Part shown: positions 1-7,381 of the stretch, piece by piece
Numbering within the stretch: position 1 is the first letter of the stretch
How the letters are laid out: the number at the start of each line of letters is the position of its first letter
NCBI RefSeq assembly: GCF_003170075.1
Contig: NZ_PMZU01000067.1
Coordinates: 49,592-84,663 of the forward strand
Length of the DNA stretch: 35,072 bases
Reading direction: 5' to 3'
Source of the DNA: Methanoregula sp.
Lineage (GTDB): Archaea > Halobacteriota > Methanomicrobia > Methanomicrobiales > Methanospirillaceae
Translations under genes and position numbers: made by a program
Notes under the pieces: model-generated
The model's database searches: none
What the model was told of the DNA's origin: nothing
The model's input: the letters and a program-made list of their open reading frames with translations, nothing else

Positions 1-449
1 ACACCATAGGCCATGGGAGAACCGGAACCGGTCGAGACAATATCCTCTTCTTTTGTTGCACCGCCCATCGCGTCCACAGAGTAGACACTGGGCCCATGCT
101 CATCGACACCGCCAACGAGCAGCTGAACATAGTACGGGAAATACCGGTTCTGGTTTAAGTAATTGGAGAGAAGGGTCGAAGCCGCACCGACCGTGATCGC
201 CCGCGACCTGCGTATCTGGTACAGGTTGCACTCGACCGTGATGATCCGGGCCAGCTGCTGGGCATCACCCACGCCACCGGCAATTGTCATCCCGATACGG
301 TTTGCGATCTGATAAACTTTCTTTGCACGCTTGCTTGCAATCATGTATCCCATGGTTGCACGCTTCTCCGTGGCAAGGACTACTCCCCCGGCAAATACCA
401 GACCCACCGTCGTAGTCCCTGTCATAGATTCCTGGGAATGTTCAGGCAT
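1..449 (-). CDS. psmB: Proteasome beta subunit, 5' part (3' end outside window)
   Basis: This is the catalytic beta subunit of the archaeal 20S proteasome, an N-terminal threonine hydrolase that degrades proteins in the cytoplasm. About 149 residues are visible; the family usually has about 200-210, so the C-terminus lies beyond base 1. The short propeptide ends MTG, and cleavage before TTTVG exposes Thr12 (mature Thr1). Glu28 and Lys44 fall at the positions of mature Glu17 and Lys33. Further family motifs are [28 protein letters not shown] and [10 protein letters not shown] at the cut edge. The ATG at 447-449 follows an AGAGGTG ribosome-binding site, which supports this start. The gene reads leftward and has its own TATA-like promoter. 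Confidence 0.96.
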   Translation of the reverse strand, partial: MPEHSQESMTGTTTVGLVFAGGVVLATEKRATMGYMIASKRAKKVYQIANRIGMTIAGGVGDAQQLARIITVECNLYQIRRSRAITVGAASTLLSNYLNQNRYFPYYVQLLVGGVDEHGPSVYSVDAMGGATKEEDIVSTGSGSPMAYG

Positions 450-519
450 ATTACACCTCTAAAAACAAATGAACGCCAAAAATCAATTAAAAGCGCTTTA
501 AGGTATTAGATGATACATA

Positions 520-531
520 AAAATTTAAAGG
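520..531 (-). promoter_or_regulatory. Putative TATA/BRE promoter of psmB
   Basis: On the minus strand the sequence reads CCTTTAAATTTTTATG, a good archaeal BRE/TATA-like element. It lies about 75 nt upstream of the psmB ATG. Transcription would be expected to begin about 25 nt downstream, near 497, leaving a leader of roughly 45 nt that contains the ribosome-binding site. Assigned by pattern and spacing only. Confidence 0.5.
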
Positions 532-579
532 TTGCTATCGGTGCACTAACGCGGGATTAACCCCTGCTTTTCAAAGGTG

Positions 580-1428
580 TTATTCTGCGTCCTCTTTACA
601 GAGAACGCGGATGAGATCACGGTCATAAAGCATGGCCACCAGGCGCTTGTCGCCGTTGACCACCGGCAGCTGGTCAACCCGGGATCTGCGCATCTTTAAC
701 GCACACTCGCTGACCTCGGCATTCTTGGGCACGGTGACGACGTTTTTGACCATAGCAAGTTTCACCGGCCGGTTGGGTAGCTGCACCTTGGAGATCCCGA
801 AACTGATCGTATGGTTGTCCCGTATGCTCTCCCACGTCCACTCGTCGTCATCGGTACCGTTGGAGAAATCGCTTACTCCTACAGAGTCCTCAATACTCGA
901 GCTCCTGATGAGATCGCGTTCCGATATAATGCCCTGCAGAACACTATCTGCATTTAGGATCGGAATCGCGTCCACACCCGAGATCTCCATGACGCGCCCC
1001 ACAAGCGGGAGCGGGGTATCTTCCCAGAGTGCAAAGGTCGTGCTCGTATAGGATTCCTTGATCTCCTCTTTTATTTTCATCTGGGCGATCGCATGAACCA
1101 GGTCAGCAACCGAGAGCAGGCCAATCAGCTTATTGTCCTCGACCACCGGCAGTCTCCGGATCCGGTGCGTGACGAGCAGCCGGGCGGCCTTGCTGATATC
1201 TTCGTCAGGCCCGATGGTGACCGGCTTTGGTGCCATGAGGAGACCAAGCTGGGTCTCTTCCGGTTTTCGCAGCAGATCCTTGCGGGTGATGATCCCGACA
1301 AGTTTCTTGTTTTTTAAGACGGGTACACCTGATATACCGGTCCTTTTGAGGATCTTGAGGACATCGTCACGGTTGCCGGGGATATCCACATGGACGACAT
1401 CCGCGGTCATGTAGTCTTTTACCAGCAT
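580..1428 (-). CDS. Four-CBS-domain protein
   Basis: This is a 282-residue soluble protein built almost wholly of CBS motifs, arranged as two Bateman pairs at roughly residues 1-55, 65-120, 130-185 and 225-280. Repeated signatures are GISGVPVL..KLVGIITRKDL, RRLPVVEDNKLIGLLSVADL, VDAIPILNADSVLQGIISERDL and VDQLPVVNGDKRLVAMLYDRDL. CBS pairs generally bind adenine nucleotides or S-adenosylmethionine and act as energy or ligand sensors. No catalytic domain is attached, so any partner is unknown. The ATG lies 5 nt after the stop of the upstream universal stress protein gene, with GGTGAG inside that gene's end, so the two are probably co-transcribed and both nucleotide-responsive. The specific ligand cannot be read from the sequence. 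Confidence 0.9.
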   Translation of the reverse strand: MLVKDYMTADVVHVDIPGNRDDVLKILKRTGISGVPVLKNKKLVGIITRKDLLRKPEETQLGLLMAPKPVTIGPDEDISKAARLLVTHRIRRLPVVEDNKLIGLLSVADLVHAIAQMKIKEEIKESYTSTTFALWEDTPLPLVGRVMEISGVDAIPILNADSVLQGIISERDLIRSSSIEDSVGVSDFSNGTDDDEWTWESIRDNHTISFGISKVQLPNRPVKLAMVKNVVTVPKNAEVSECALKMRRSRVDQLPVVNGDKRLVAMLYDRDLIRVLCKEDAE

Positions 1429-1433
1429 GTTTG

Positions 1434-1868
1434 TTATGATCTCACCACCATGGTCGTGACCGTGCTATGAGCGGTAATAAAGGTGCTGACACTTCCGATC
1501 AGCAGACGATCAGTCTGGCTTTTCCCATGGGAACCGGCAACAATGAGATCCACTTTCTCGCTCTGTGCAAGCGCGATGATCTCAGTTCCCGCATGACCCT
1601 GTTTCATGTGCGTGACAAGGGCAACACCGCTTTTTGCTGCGGTCTTCTTTGCTTTCTCAAGAACGGCATTCCCCTCGTTCTCAAGCACGCGGTACATGAT
1701 CTCTACGGTGTTGTCTGATGGGAGGGAGGAAAAAAGACCAGTCTCTACCACATAAACGGCATGGATCTTAGCATTCCATACTTTTGCCTCATCGACAGCC
1801 CGTTCGATCGCACGATCACTCGCTTTTGAACCATCGATTGCAACAAGAATGTTAGTAAACACTGGCAT
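1434..1868 (-). CDS. Universal stress protein (UspA family)
   Basis: This is a 144-residue UspA-fold protein. It starts with the strand NILVAIDGSKASDRAI and has the ATP-binding loop signature GxxGxxxxxxxxGS near the C-terminus (VAGSHGKSQTDRLLIGSVS), so ATP binding is likely. I chose the ATG at 1866-1868 because homologues start just before this first strand. A start at 1889 would add seven atypical residues (MACLFWV). Neither start has a well-spaced ribosome-binding site. A TATA-like TTTTTAATTT on the minus strand near 1900-1910 could give a very short leader. The gene sits between the amidohydrolase gene (23 nt gap) and the CBS protein gene (5 nt gap), all on the minus strand. Its role is presumably stress or energy signalling. 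Confidence 0.9.
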   Translation of the reverse strand: MPVFTNILVAIDGSKASDRAIERAVDEAKVWNAKIHAVYVVETGLFSSLPSDNTVEIMYRVLENEGNAVLEKAKKTAAKSGVALVTHMKQGHAGTEIIALAQSEKVDLIVAGSHGKSQTDRLLIGSVSTFITAHSTVTTMVVRS

Positions 1869-1891
1869 CACCCAAAACAAACATGCCATTT

Positions 1892-2938
1892 TTATTGAAT
1901 TTTCAAATTAAAAACGTTATTCCTGATTGCACTCATTGGTGCACGTTTTACAATGGAAATTATGGGATCGCGGCTGAAAGCAAGCGCAGAATGGGATAGA
2001 TCCAGCGTAAAAAGGGCTGCGCGTGCACCTTTACGGATAAAGAACGGCGAGCCGGTGAACTGTGATCCTTCTACTGCGGACCGGAGCACGGTCTTTGGAT
2101 CGAGCCGGTACACCGTGGCGGTAAACGCCATCTCCGAGAACATATCCGGCGGGACAAACATCGCATTGTCCGTGCCGAGCATCACCGTACACCCGAGGTC
2201 AAGCATCAATTTCAGGGAGGGATACCGGGCCGATGCCGTTACGCCCAGCGTCCAGTTGGAACGGGGGCAGACGGCGATCGGGATCTCTTTTTCCGCACAC
2301 GCCCGTAACTGTTTTTTTGTCGCATGGGTCATGTGGATGAGGAGATCCGGTTCAAACGAAAGCGCGGCATCGACATCATCCTTATCCCGCTCTCCTGCAT
2401 GAAACGCGATCCGTTTACCGGCCTTCCTTGCCGCACTGACCTGCAGTTCCACCCCGGCCACGTCACGGGTGCTGCTGATCCCCAGACCATATGCATCGAC
2501 TTCACCGCCTTCCCGGCCGAAGATGACTGGCAGGAAATCAAGGCCTGCCGCTGCCTCCTGGAGCGCATGGACCCCGGGCCTGCCGCCCTCCCGGAAATCA
2601 GCGCACCCAAATGTCCCGGAGCCAATCATGCCGGTGATGGCCGCCCGCATCGCGGCAACCAGTTCTGTATGCGGTGTGGTAGCAAGGATCCGATGCTTAA
2701 GACCGTCAGGGGGTGTAACCATGCTAACCAGATCCCCGGAACTCCCGCAATCCATAGCAACAGTATCTGCAAGGTGGGTGTGGGCGTCAAAGAACGCCGG
2801 ACAGATCCAGAGCGGAGGGGCCCGGGGATTCTCCTCGATCGCAGTGATCAGACCCTGCTCGATCACGATATCGACCGGCCGGAGCGCGAGCTCCTCACCA
2901 AGCAGTGCCTGACCGGATACGATCTGCGGGGCGTTCAT
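1892..2938 (-). CDS. Amidohydrolase-family metal-dependent hydrolase
   Basis: This 348-residue protein of the amidohydrolase superfamily (cytosine deaminase/chlorohydrolase-like group) acts on C-N bonds of an unidentified substrate, probably a cyclic amine, amide or nucleobase derivative. An N-terminal beta-sandwich strand (residues 1-45) leads into the metal site HTH (His53, His55 in FDAHTHLAD). Other likely metal or catalytic residues are His180 (AFHAGERD), His202/His205 (IHMTHAT) and Asp257 (MLGTDNA). A C-terminal sandwich segment contains the usual RKGARAALF. The ATG at 2936-2938 is preferred over an upstream in-frame start at 3001. It removes 21 non-family residues and lies about 24 nt from a TATA box, fitting a leaderless mRNA. 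The universal stress and CBS genes follow in the same direction. Confidence 0.85.
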   Translation of the reverse strand: MNAPQIVSGQALLGEELALRPVDIVIEQGLITAIEENPRAPPLWICPAFFDAHTHLADTVAMDCGSSGDLVSMVTPPDGLKHRILATTPHTELVAAMRAAITGMIGSGTFGCADFREGGRPGVHALQEAAAGLDFLPVIFGREGGEVDAYGLGISSTRDVAGVELQVSAARKAGKRIAFHAGERDKDDVDAALSFEPDLLIHMTHATKKQLRACAEKEIPIAVCPRSNWTLGVTASARYPSLKLMLDLGCTVMLGTDNAMFVPPDMFSEMAFTATVYRLDPKTVLRSAVEGSQFTGSPFFIRKGARAALFTLDLSHSALAFSRDPIISIVKRAPMSAIRNNVFNLKIQ

Positions 2939-2956
2939 AGGATGTCGTGACTCTCC

Positions 2957-2966
2957 TTTATATATC
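2957..2966. promoter_or_regulatory. Symmetric TATA element shared by divergent genes
   Basis: TTTATATATC is nearly self-complementary. Its centre (about 2962) is about 24 nt from the amidohydrolase ATG (2938) and about 25 nt from the Sec61-beta ATG (2987). That is the spacing expected for leaderless archaeal transcription in both directions from one box. No second TATA-like sequence is seen in the 48 bp between the two genes. Confidence 0.5.
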
Positions 2967-2986
2967 GAAAAATGAAATATATTTGC

Positions 2987-3157
2987 ATGGCAAAGAAACA
3001 AGGCGGAAGATTACTCTCATCGGCAGGTCTCGTCAATTATTACGAGAGCGAGGACCGGCGTGCAATTCATATCAGTCCCATAACGGTCATGGTTGTTGCT
3101 GCAGTCATCGGTATCATCGTCATGATCTTTAATCTTCTTTATTCAGCGCATACATAA
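2987..3157 (+). CDS. secG: Preprotein translocase subunit Sec61-beta (archaeal SecG)
   Basis: This 56-residue single-span membrane protein is the beta subunit of the archaeal SecYEG/Sec61 protein-export channel. It has the family layout: a short basic N-terminus (MAKKQGGRL), the conserved LSSAGLVNYYESEDRRAIHI segment, and one C-terminal transmembrane helix (about residues 30-50) ending close to the C-terminus. The ATG at 2987 matches the usual MAKK start. An in-frame ATG at 2972 would add MKYIC, but the TATA box is only about 10 nt from it, so it would lie upstream of the likely transcription start. There is no ribosome-binding site, consistent with a leaderless mRNA. Confidence 0.95.
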   Translation: MAKKQGGRLLSSAGLVNYYESEDRRAIHISPITVMVVAAVIGIIVMIFNLLYSAHT

Positions 3158-3197
3158 ATCCGGTTCATTATTCCGGACATGATCAATCTTTTTTCCC

Positions 3198-3950
3198 TTA
3201 TGAAGGGCAGGTCTTTTTGAGCAGCTGACGGGTAATATCCTCGTCTTTTGAGAAATACAGGTTATCGTGGCCGGCCCATGACGGGCAGTTGCGGAAGTGA
3301 ACGGCCGGGACACCATTGTTGCTCTCACCCATCACGAAGTTTGCAAACCCTGCGAACTCGTCAACCACCGCTTCCTCCGTGATCTTGAGTTCGTGACCAA
3401 AGAGATCGGTGTCGCCCCGAAAATCACGGATGGCCGTAAACCCGCTCCAGCCGATGGCGTGGCCGGTCTGCCCGCGCCGGAAGGATCTCCCGCAGGTATC
3501 GGTAATAATTACACCGACTTTCTTTCCGGTGATCGCTTTGATCTCGTCCCTGATCCCAGCTGCCGCTTTCATCGGATCAGGTGGCAGGAATATCACCATA
3601 CCATCATCGATATTGCTCTGGTCGACCCCGGCTCGTACCCCGATATGGCCAAAAGGGAGTTCCGAGAGGATAAACGGGTGCTCCATGATAATGTCCTTCG
3701 AGGCGTCGAGCACAGCCTGGACAAAACGCGGATCCTCGCCATTGAGTTTTGCCAGCCGCACCGCACGCTCTGATGGCGTAATCTCCGAAAGATGTTTTGT
3801 ATATCCACGTGATTTTGAATACACAGTAGAGGCAATGGAGATAATGTCGCCATCCTCTACCTTCACCCGTTCGCAGATCATCGCTGCAATATTATCACCG
3901 GCCCTGATGAGGGGGAGTCCCCGGATGCCCGTGACAACAATATTTTCCAT
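3198..3950 (-). CDS. cofE: Coenzyme F420-0:L-glutamate ligase
   Basis: CofE adds glutamates to F420-0, using GTP and divalent/monovalent cations, in the last steps of coenzyme F420 synthesis. F420 is the hydride carrier of methanogenesis. The 250-residue protein starts IVVTGIRGLPLI and contains the family motifs SIASTVYSKSRG, ITPSERA, GVRAGVDQSN, DTCGRSFRRGQTGHAIG and the late GESNNGVPAV. Its length matches archaeal CofE (about 250). The ATG at 3948-3950 was chosen over an upstream start at 4016, which adds 22 unrelated residues. A TATA-like CCTATATCG centred near 3981 on the minus strand predicts transcription starting almost at this ATG, so a leaderless mRNA is likely. It converges on secG. 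Confidence 0.95.
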   Translation of the reverse strand: MENIVVTGIRGLPLIRAGDNIAAMICERVKVEDGDIISIASTVYSKSRGYTKHLSEITPSERAVRLAKLNGEDPRFVQAVLDASKDIIMEHPFILSELPFGHIGVRAGVDQSNIDDGMVIFLPPDPMKAAAGIRDEIKAITGKKVGVIITDTCGRSFRRGQTGHAIGWSGFTAIRDFRGDTDLFGHELKITEEAVVDEFAGFANFVMGESNNGVPAVHFRNCPSWAGHDNLYFSKDEDITRQLLKKTCPS

Positions 3951-4109
3951 AGTACTGGTTCTATGAGTTGATCGCACGATATAGGGATTTCGTTTGGTGT
4001 TTTGCATCCCCGGCAAGAGAACATTAATACTCCTGCCTGCAGGACTCCCAGACCTGCAGAAATACCCTCAGGCACCAGTCTCGCTGCTTGTACCGGGACA
4101 TAGATATAT

Positions 4110-4120
4110 TTTTATAAAGG
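4110..4120 (+). promoter_or_regulatory. Putative TATA promoter of the small zinc-ribbon gene
   Basis: TTTTTATAAAGG, preceded by the A/T-rich TAGATATA, is centred about 24 nt upstream of the ATG at 4137 and matches archaeal TATA spacing for a leaderless transcript. Assigned by pattern only. Confidence 0.5.
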
Positions 4121-4136
4121 ATGCACTTATCACCTC

Positions 4137-4412
4137 ATGATTATGTATCATATCCTCCGATGTCCGGGGTGCAGGACTTTTACTTACGTGGACCGGTTCC
4201 AGAAATGGAAACTCTGCCCGGTTTGCGGCAATGCCTACGAAGTGGCAAAATTACCTGCATACCTTGAGGTGGAGGATTACCATGATGCCGAACACATTAT
4301 ACGGCAAATGGAAAAACACCTGCACACCCATAAAAAAAAGGATTTTACTCCGGAAGAGTCCGAGGAACTGCGGCGGCATTATGCCGAGTGGTTCATGAAG
4401 AAGTGTCACTAA
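4137..4412 (+). CDS. Small zinc-ribbon protein (DUF1922-like)
   Basis: This 91-residue protein has an N-terminal zinc ribbon with Cys9, Cys12, Cys27 and Cys30 (RCPGCRTF...KLCPVCGN). A charged helical C-terminal half follows (VEDYHDAEHIIRQMEKHL). The layout resembles the DUF1922 family of methanogens (M. thermautotrophicus MTH1184), a rubredoxin-like zinc-binding fold of unknown function. The helical tail with many His and Lys residues could contact nucleic acid or a protein partner, but nothing shows which. The ATG at 4137 sits about 24 nt after a strong TATA box and no ribosome-binding site is present. An alternative ATG at 4143 would only remove Met-Ile. It is not obviously in an operon. 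Confidence 0.8.
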   Translation: MIMYHILRCPGCRTFTYVDRFQKWKLCPVCGNAYEVAKLPAYLEVEDYHDAEHIIRQMEKHLHTHKKKDFTPEESEELRRHYAEWFMKKCH

Positions 4413-4609
4413 AGACAGATTTTTTTGCCCGCCCACACGGCTGCATCATCTTTAACAAACCAGTCCGATCCGGGAGGCACCGGAATACCTGTGGATGTTT
4501 CTGGCGCTCGGTGCTTTGTGGAGCGTCAGTCAGGTAGTGGGACTGCGATCCGGGCCAAGACTGTAATGTTCATGTGCGATCAAAAGAGATAGTCCGGAAG
4601 AGATGCCCC

Positions 4610-5848
4610 GTGGAACAGTATGACATTGCAGTTATCGGCGCCGGCCCGGCCGGTCTTTTCTGTGCGATCCATTCCATAGGGCCAGGTATCCGCGTGCTTC
4701 TTCTGGAGAAGAACCTGCAGCCCGGGATGAAACTTCGGATATCAGGCACGGGCCAGTGCAACATCACGCATGACGGGGATATACGGATGTTTTTTCCCCG
4801 GTACGGCGCACACGGGCAGTTTCTCAGACCCGCACTTATGTCTTATACAAACCAGATGCTTATCCGGTTTTTTGAGGAGCGAAACCTCCCGATGGAGATA
4901 ACAGAGGGAGGCAAGGTCTTTCCTGTAAGTCATAAGGCCGGGGATGTCTGCGAGGTTCTTATCCGGGAGTGCCAACACCCGGGGGTCGATTTGCGGTGCG
5001 GCGAACCGGTGCACCGGGTTGAAAACACGCCTTTAGGGTTTGTCCTGTATACGGCCGGCGATACATTTTCTGCAAAGAATCTGGTCATTGCTACCGGTGG
5101 GGCATCCTACCCGAAGACCGGATCAACAGGAGATGGCTACCGGCTCGCCGCATCCCTTGGGCATACGATAACCGGGATCGGGCCGGCGCTCACCCCGCTC
5201 CTGATTAGAAACTTCCCGTTTGCAGACCTCGCCGGCATGTCGTTTGCCGGGCTGCCATTCTCGGTCTGGCGGGAGAACCGGAAGATCTTTGACGGGCAGG
5301 GAGACATACTCTTCACGCACACCGGCCTTTCCGGGCCCGGGATCCTTGACCGTTCACGCGATATCCGGGCCGGGGATGAGATCCGGCTCTCGTTTGCCGG
5401 GCCGGTACAGTGCGACACGTTTGAACGGGAGTTCCAGAATATTATCTCCAGAGCCCCGACAAGATCGATAAAAACCATTATTGCCGGTCTTGGGATTCCC
5501 GAACGGCTGGCCCGCCAGCTCCCGGATCTTGCCGGAATTCCGGCGGATAGTACCGGTGCTCACATGACTGCTGCCGGACGTACAATCCTGATCGGCCTCT
5601 TAACAGCATGTCCGCTTGTGGTCTCTTCCCTTGGGGATCTCTCCGTCGCGATGGTAACCCGGGGTGGTGTTGCACTTGGGGAGGTGCATGCAAAGACGAT
5701 GGAATCAAAACAGGTGCCCGGGCTTTTCTTCGCCGGGGAGGTGCTCGATATTGATGGTGACACCGGGGGTTTTAACCTCCAGGCCGCGTTCTCCACGGGT
5801 TTTCTTGCAGCGCTGGGAATCCGCAAACGGGTCGGAAAACGCACGTAA
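4610..5848 (+). CDS. NAD(P)/FAD-dependent oxidoreductase, HI0933/BaiN family
   Basis: This is a flavoprotein of about 412 residues of the HI0933-like (BaiN) family, whose physiological substrates are mostly unknown. The N-terminal Rossmann dinucleotide-binding motif is YDIAVIGAGPAGLFCA with GxGxxG spacing. It is followed by LLLEKN, the family motif GMKLRISGTGQCNITH, a central ATGGASYPKTGSTGDGY, LFTHTGLSGPGIL and the C-terminal FAD-binding signature FAGEVLDIDGDTGGFNLQAAFSTG. I chose the GTG at 4610 (GGAAGAG lies about 13 nt upstream) because the Rossmann strand usually starts two to five residues from the N-terminus. A GTG at 4574 would add MRSKEIVRKRCP. No neighbour suggests a pathway. Confidence 0.88.
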   Translation: MEQYDIAVIGAGPAGLFCAIHSIGPGIRVLLLEKNLQPGMKLRISGTGQCNITHDGDIRMFFPRYGAHGQFLRPALMSYTNQMLIRFFEERNLPMEITEGGKVFPVSHKAGDVCEVLIRECQHPGVDLRCGEPVHRVENTPLGFVLYTAGDTFSAKNLVIATGGASYPKTGSTGDGYRLAASLGHTITGIGPALTPLLIRNFPFADLAGMSFAGLPFSVWRENRKIFDGQGDILFTHTGLSGPGILDRSRDIRAGDEIRLSFAGPVQCDTFEREFQNIISRAPTRSIKTIIAGLGIPERLARQLPDLAGIPADSTGAHMTAAGRTILIGLLTACPLVVSSLGDLSVAMVTRGGVALGEVHAKTMESKQVPGLFFAGEVLDIDGDTGGFNLQAAFSTGFLAALGIRKRVGKRT

Positions 5849-5929
5849 GGATTTTCCTGAAAAGACCGGAAAATATCGCATGCACCCGTTAAAGACACAC
5901 GCCTGACCTTCCACAGCAAGGCTCCAGTC

Positions 5930-6640
5930 TTATTCTTTTATCCATCCCAGTTTTCCCAGTATATACCGGGTCTCGTCCTGTGCCTTGCTTCCCGGCCTGC
6001 GCGGCTGGATCACGATGGTCAGCGCATTTTTAAGCGGGACACCTGCTCTTTTTCCCTTACCCTTGCAGAGCACATAGTCACCGTTGAACCGGTGTAATGC
6101 CTTGACAAAGGTCTTTGCGATCTTCTCCCGGTCCGCAAGATCGCTTTTTTTGAGTTTCATGAGATGCTCAAAGAGCGAGAGATCGATAAGCGTCGAGGCC
6201 ATCCAGCCGATCTCACATGTGTATCCGAAGATCCAGGCGATGCGCGAATTTTTCGTGGTGGACAAAAAATCATCGATGTTATTACCCACGCTGCACGAAC
6301 CGATAACGACCCCCTCGATATTGGAGTAGTTCGCCGCACTCCTGACCACCTTGAACATCGACGGGATCTTCATGCCGGTCTTGGCCTTGAGCCCCCCAAT
6401 CCGTTTGCCGGTCCCGTGGGCCGCTACATAGAGAAAGAGCCGGTCTTCCCGGGTATTGGTGAGGTCCTCTGAAAGCGCCTGTTTAAAACCGTTTTTTTCG
6501 TAGAAGTTGGAATAATAGATATTGAAATCTCCCCGGTAACTCTCAAGTCCTTCCAGAAACGACAACACCGAGGGTCGTTTGGGTTTCTGCTCCGGTGTCC
6601 ACCAGAGCCCTTCAATCACCAGAAGTGCAGTACTACTCAT
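5930..6640 (-). CDS. Putative caspase-like (clan CD) cysteine protease-fold protein
   Basis: This 236-residue cytoplasmic protein has no confident family match by eye. Its layout fits the caspase/CHAT-type fold: strand ALLVIEGL, strand NIYYSNFY, helix KQALSEDL, then strand RLFLYVAAHG with His75-Gly76, and 41 residues later strand EGVVIGSCSVGNN with Cys116. A hydrophobic strand ending in His-Gly and a second ending in small residue-Cys is the arrangement of the catalytic dyad in clan CD peptidases. A basic C-terminal region follows. The ATG at 6640 has GGAG 9 nt upstream. The gene stands alone, converging on the flavoprotein gene, so no partner or substrate is suggested. Fold and activity are inference. 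It could also be an inactive or unrelated alpha/beta protein. Confidence 0.6.
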   Translation of the reverse strand: MSSTALLVIEGLWWTPEQKPKRPSVLSFLEGLESYRGDFNIYYSNFYEKNGFKQALSEDLTNTREDRLFLYVAAHGTGKRIGGLKAKTGMKIPSMFKVVRSAANYSNIEGVVIGSCSVGNNIDDFLSTTKNSRIAWIFGYTCEIGWMASTLIDLSLFEHLMKLKKSDLADREKIAKTFVKALHRFNGDYVLCKGKGKRAGVPLKNALTIVIQPRRPGSKAQDETRYILGKLGWIKE

Positions 6641-6999
6641 GGGTCACACTCCACATTCATCCGGATTTCCTCCAGGGAGTGCCGGACGCGAAAATCCGAC
6701 AAACTGTCTATTGTTTCTGGAGCACATCAAGGCTTGTCACAGGTACGCTGGTTTCCCCTGCCCGAAGGGTGCCATTAAGAAACCGGCCTGTGCGCAGGAA
6801 AACTTTTTTATTGCGGCAGGAACGAGGCTCTCTGATACAGGTGCTGACCCATAACAGGTGACTCATTACGGACAGGAATTCAACCACCCCTCCATCGGCA
6901 GATATAGGAAACGCTGCACCCGAAGAACCACCCTGCTCTCCAAGGGATGGTCAACCGGATGAATGTGGTACAGAAAGTTCCCCGGAACATTTCACCGGT
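6641..6999. other. 359-base stretch without an assigned gene
   Basis: No confident gene, RNA or repeat is seen. The left end holds the leader of the divergent caspase-like gene, including its GGAG ribosome-binding site. From 6862 on, the plus-strand frame of the next gene is open with no ATG or GTG start. It would encode a Pro/Ser/Glu-rich, probably disordered segment. An AGGTGA lies 3-4 nt before an ATT at 6865, so a rare-start N-terminal extension is possible. Confidence 0.5.
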
Positions 7000-7245
7000 A
7001 TGACGCTCGAACAGATCATCGATATAACCGGGGAATTTACGCATCTTCACGAACTGGTGATGATCCATATTGAAAAATCCGGGGGATTTGCCGGACCAGA
7101 TGCCTATTTTAAAACAGTTCAGCCTCTCCTCGACCTGCTCGAAGTCGAGATCCGGGTCCGTTGCCGGCAGAGCATGACGCAGCAGCAGATGAAACTGGTC
7201 ATACAGGACTGGATCGATCAGGAGATTAGAGAGTGCAGGGACTAA
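7000..7245 (+). CDS. Small acidic protein of unknown function
   Basis: I do not recognise this 81-residue protein. It begins MTLEQIIDITGEFTHLHELV, is rich in Glu, Asp and Gln, and is predicted to be mainly helical (LLDLLEVEIRVRCRQ, QQMKLVIQDWIDQEI). It is probably a small cytoplasmic helical bundle. The ATG at 7000 has no good ribosome-binding site. The same frame stays open upstream to 6862, so the true start may be an unusual codon further left. It lies between two minus-strand genes and has no operon partner. The reading frame opposite it is longer, but it has the Trp/Phe/Cys/His-rich composition of a shadow. Confidence 0.5.
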   Translation: MTLEQIIDITGEFTHLHELVMIHIEKSGGFAGPDAYFKTVQPLLDLLEVEIRVRCRQSMTQQQMKLVIQDWIDQEIRECRD

Positions 7246-7381
7246 AAAAACGACAACCTGCATATTCCCGGTAAAAGATCTCTTTTAGAAAGTACCTTCA
7301 GATTCCCTTCGTAAAACAGGAAGCCGGATAACATCGCGACGGGACATATCCACATGACTAAAAAAAACGGGAAAACCGGGA

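Noticed and set aside
6880-7263. 127-codon frame on the minus strand opposite the small protein at 7000
   Set aside because: Its composition (clusters of Trp, Phe, Cys, His) is that of a shadow frame, and the plus frame has the more protein-like composition.
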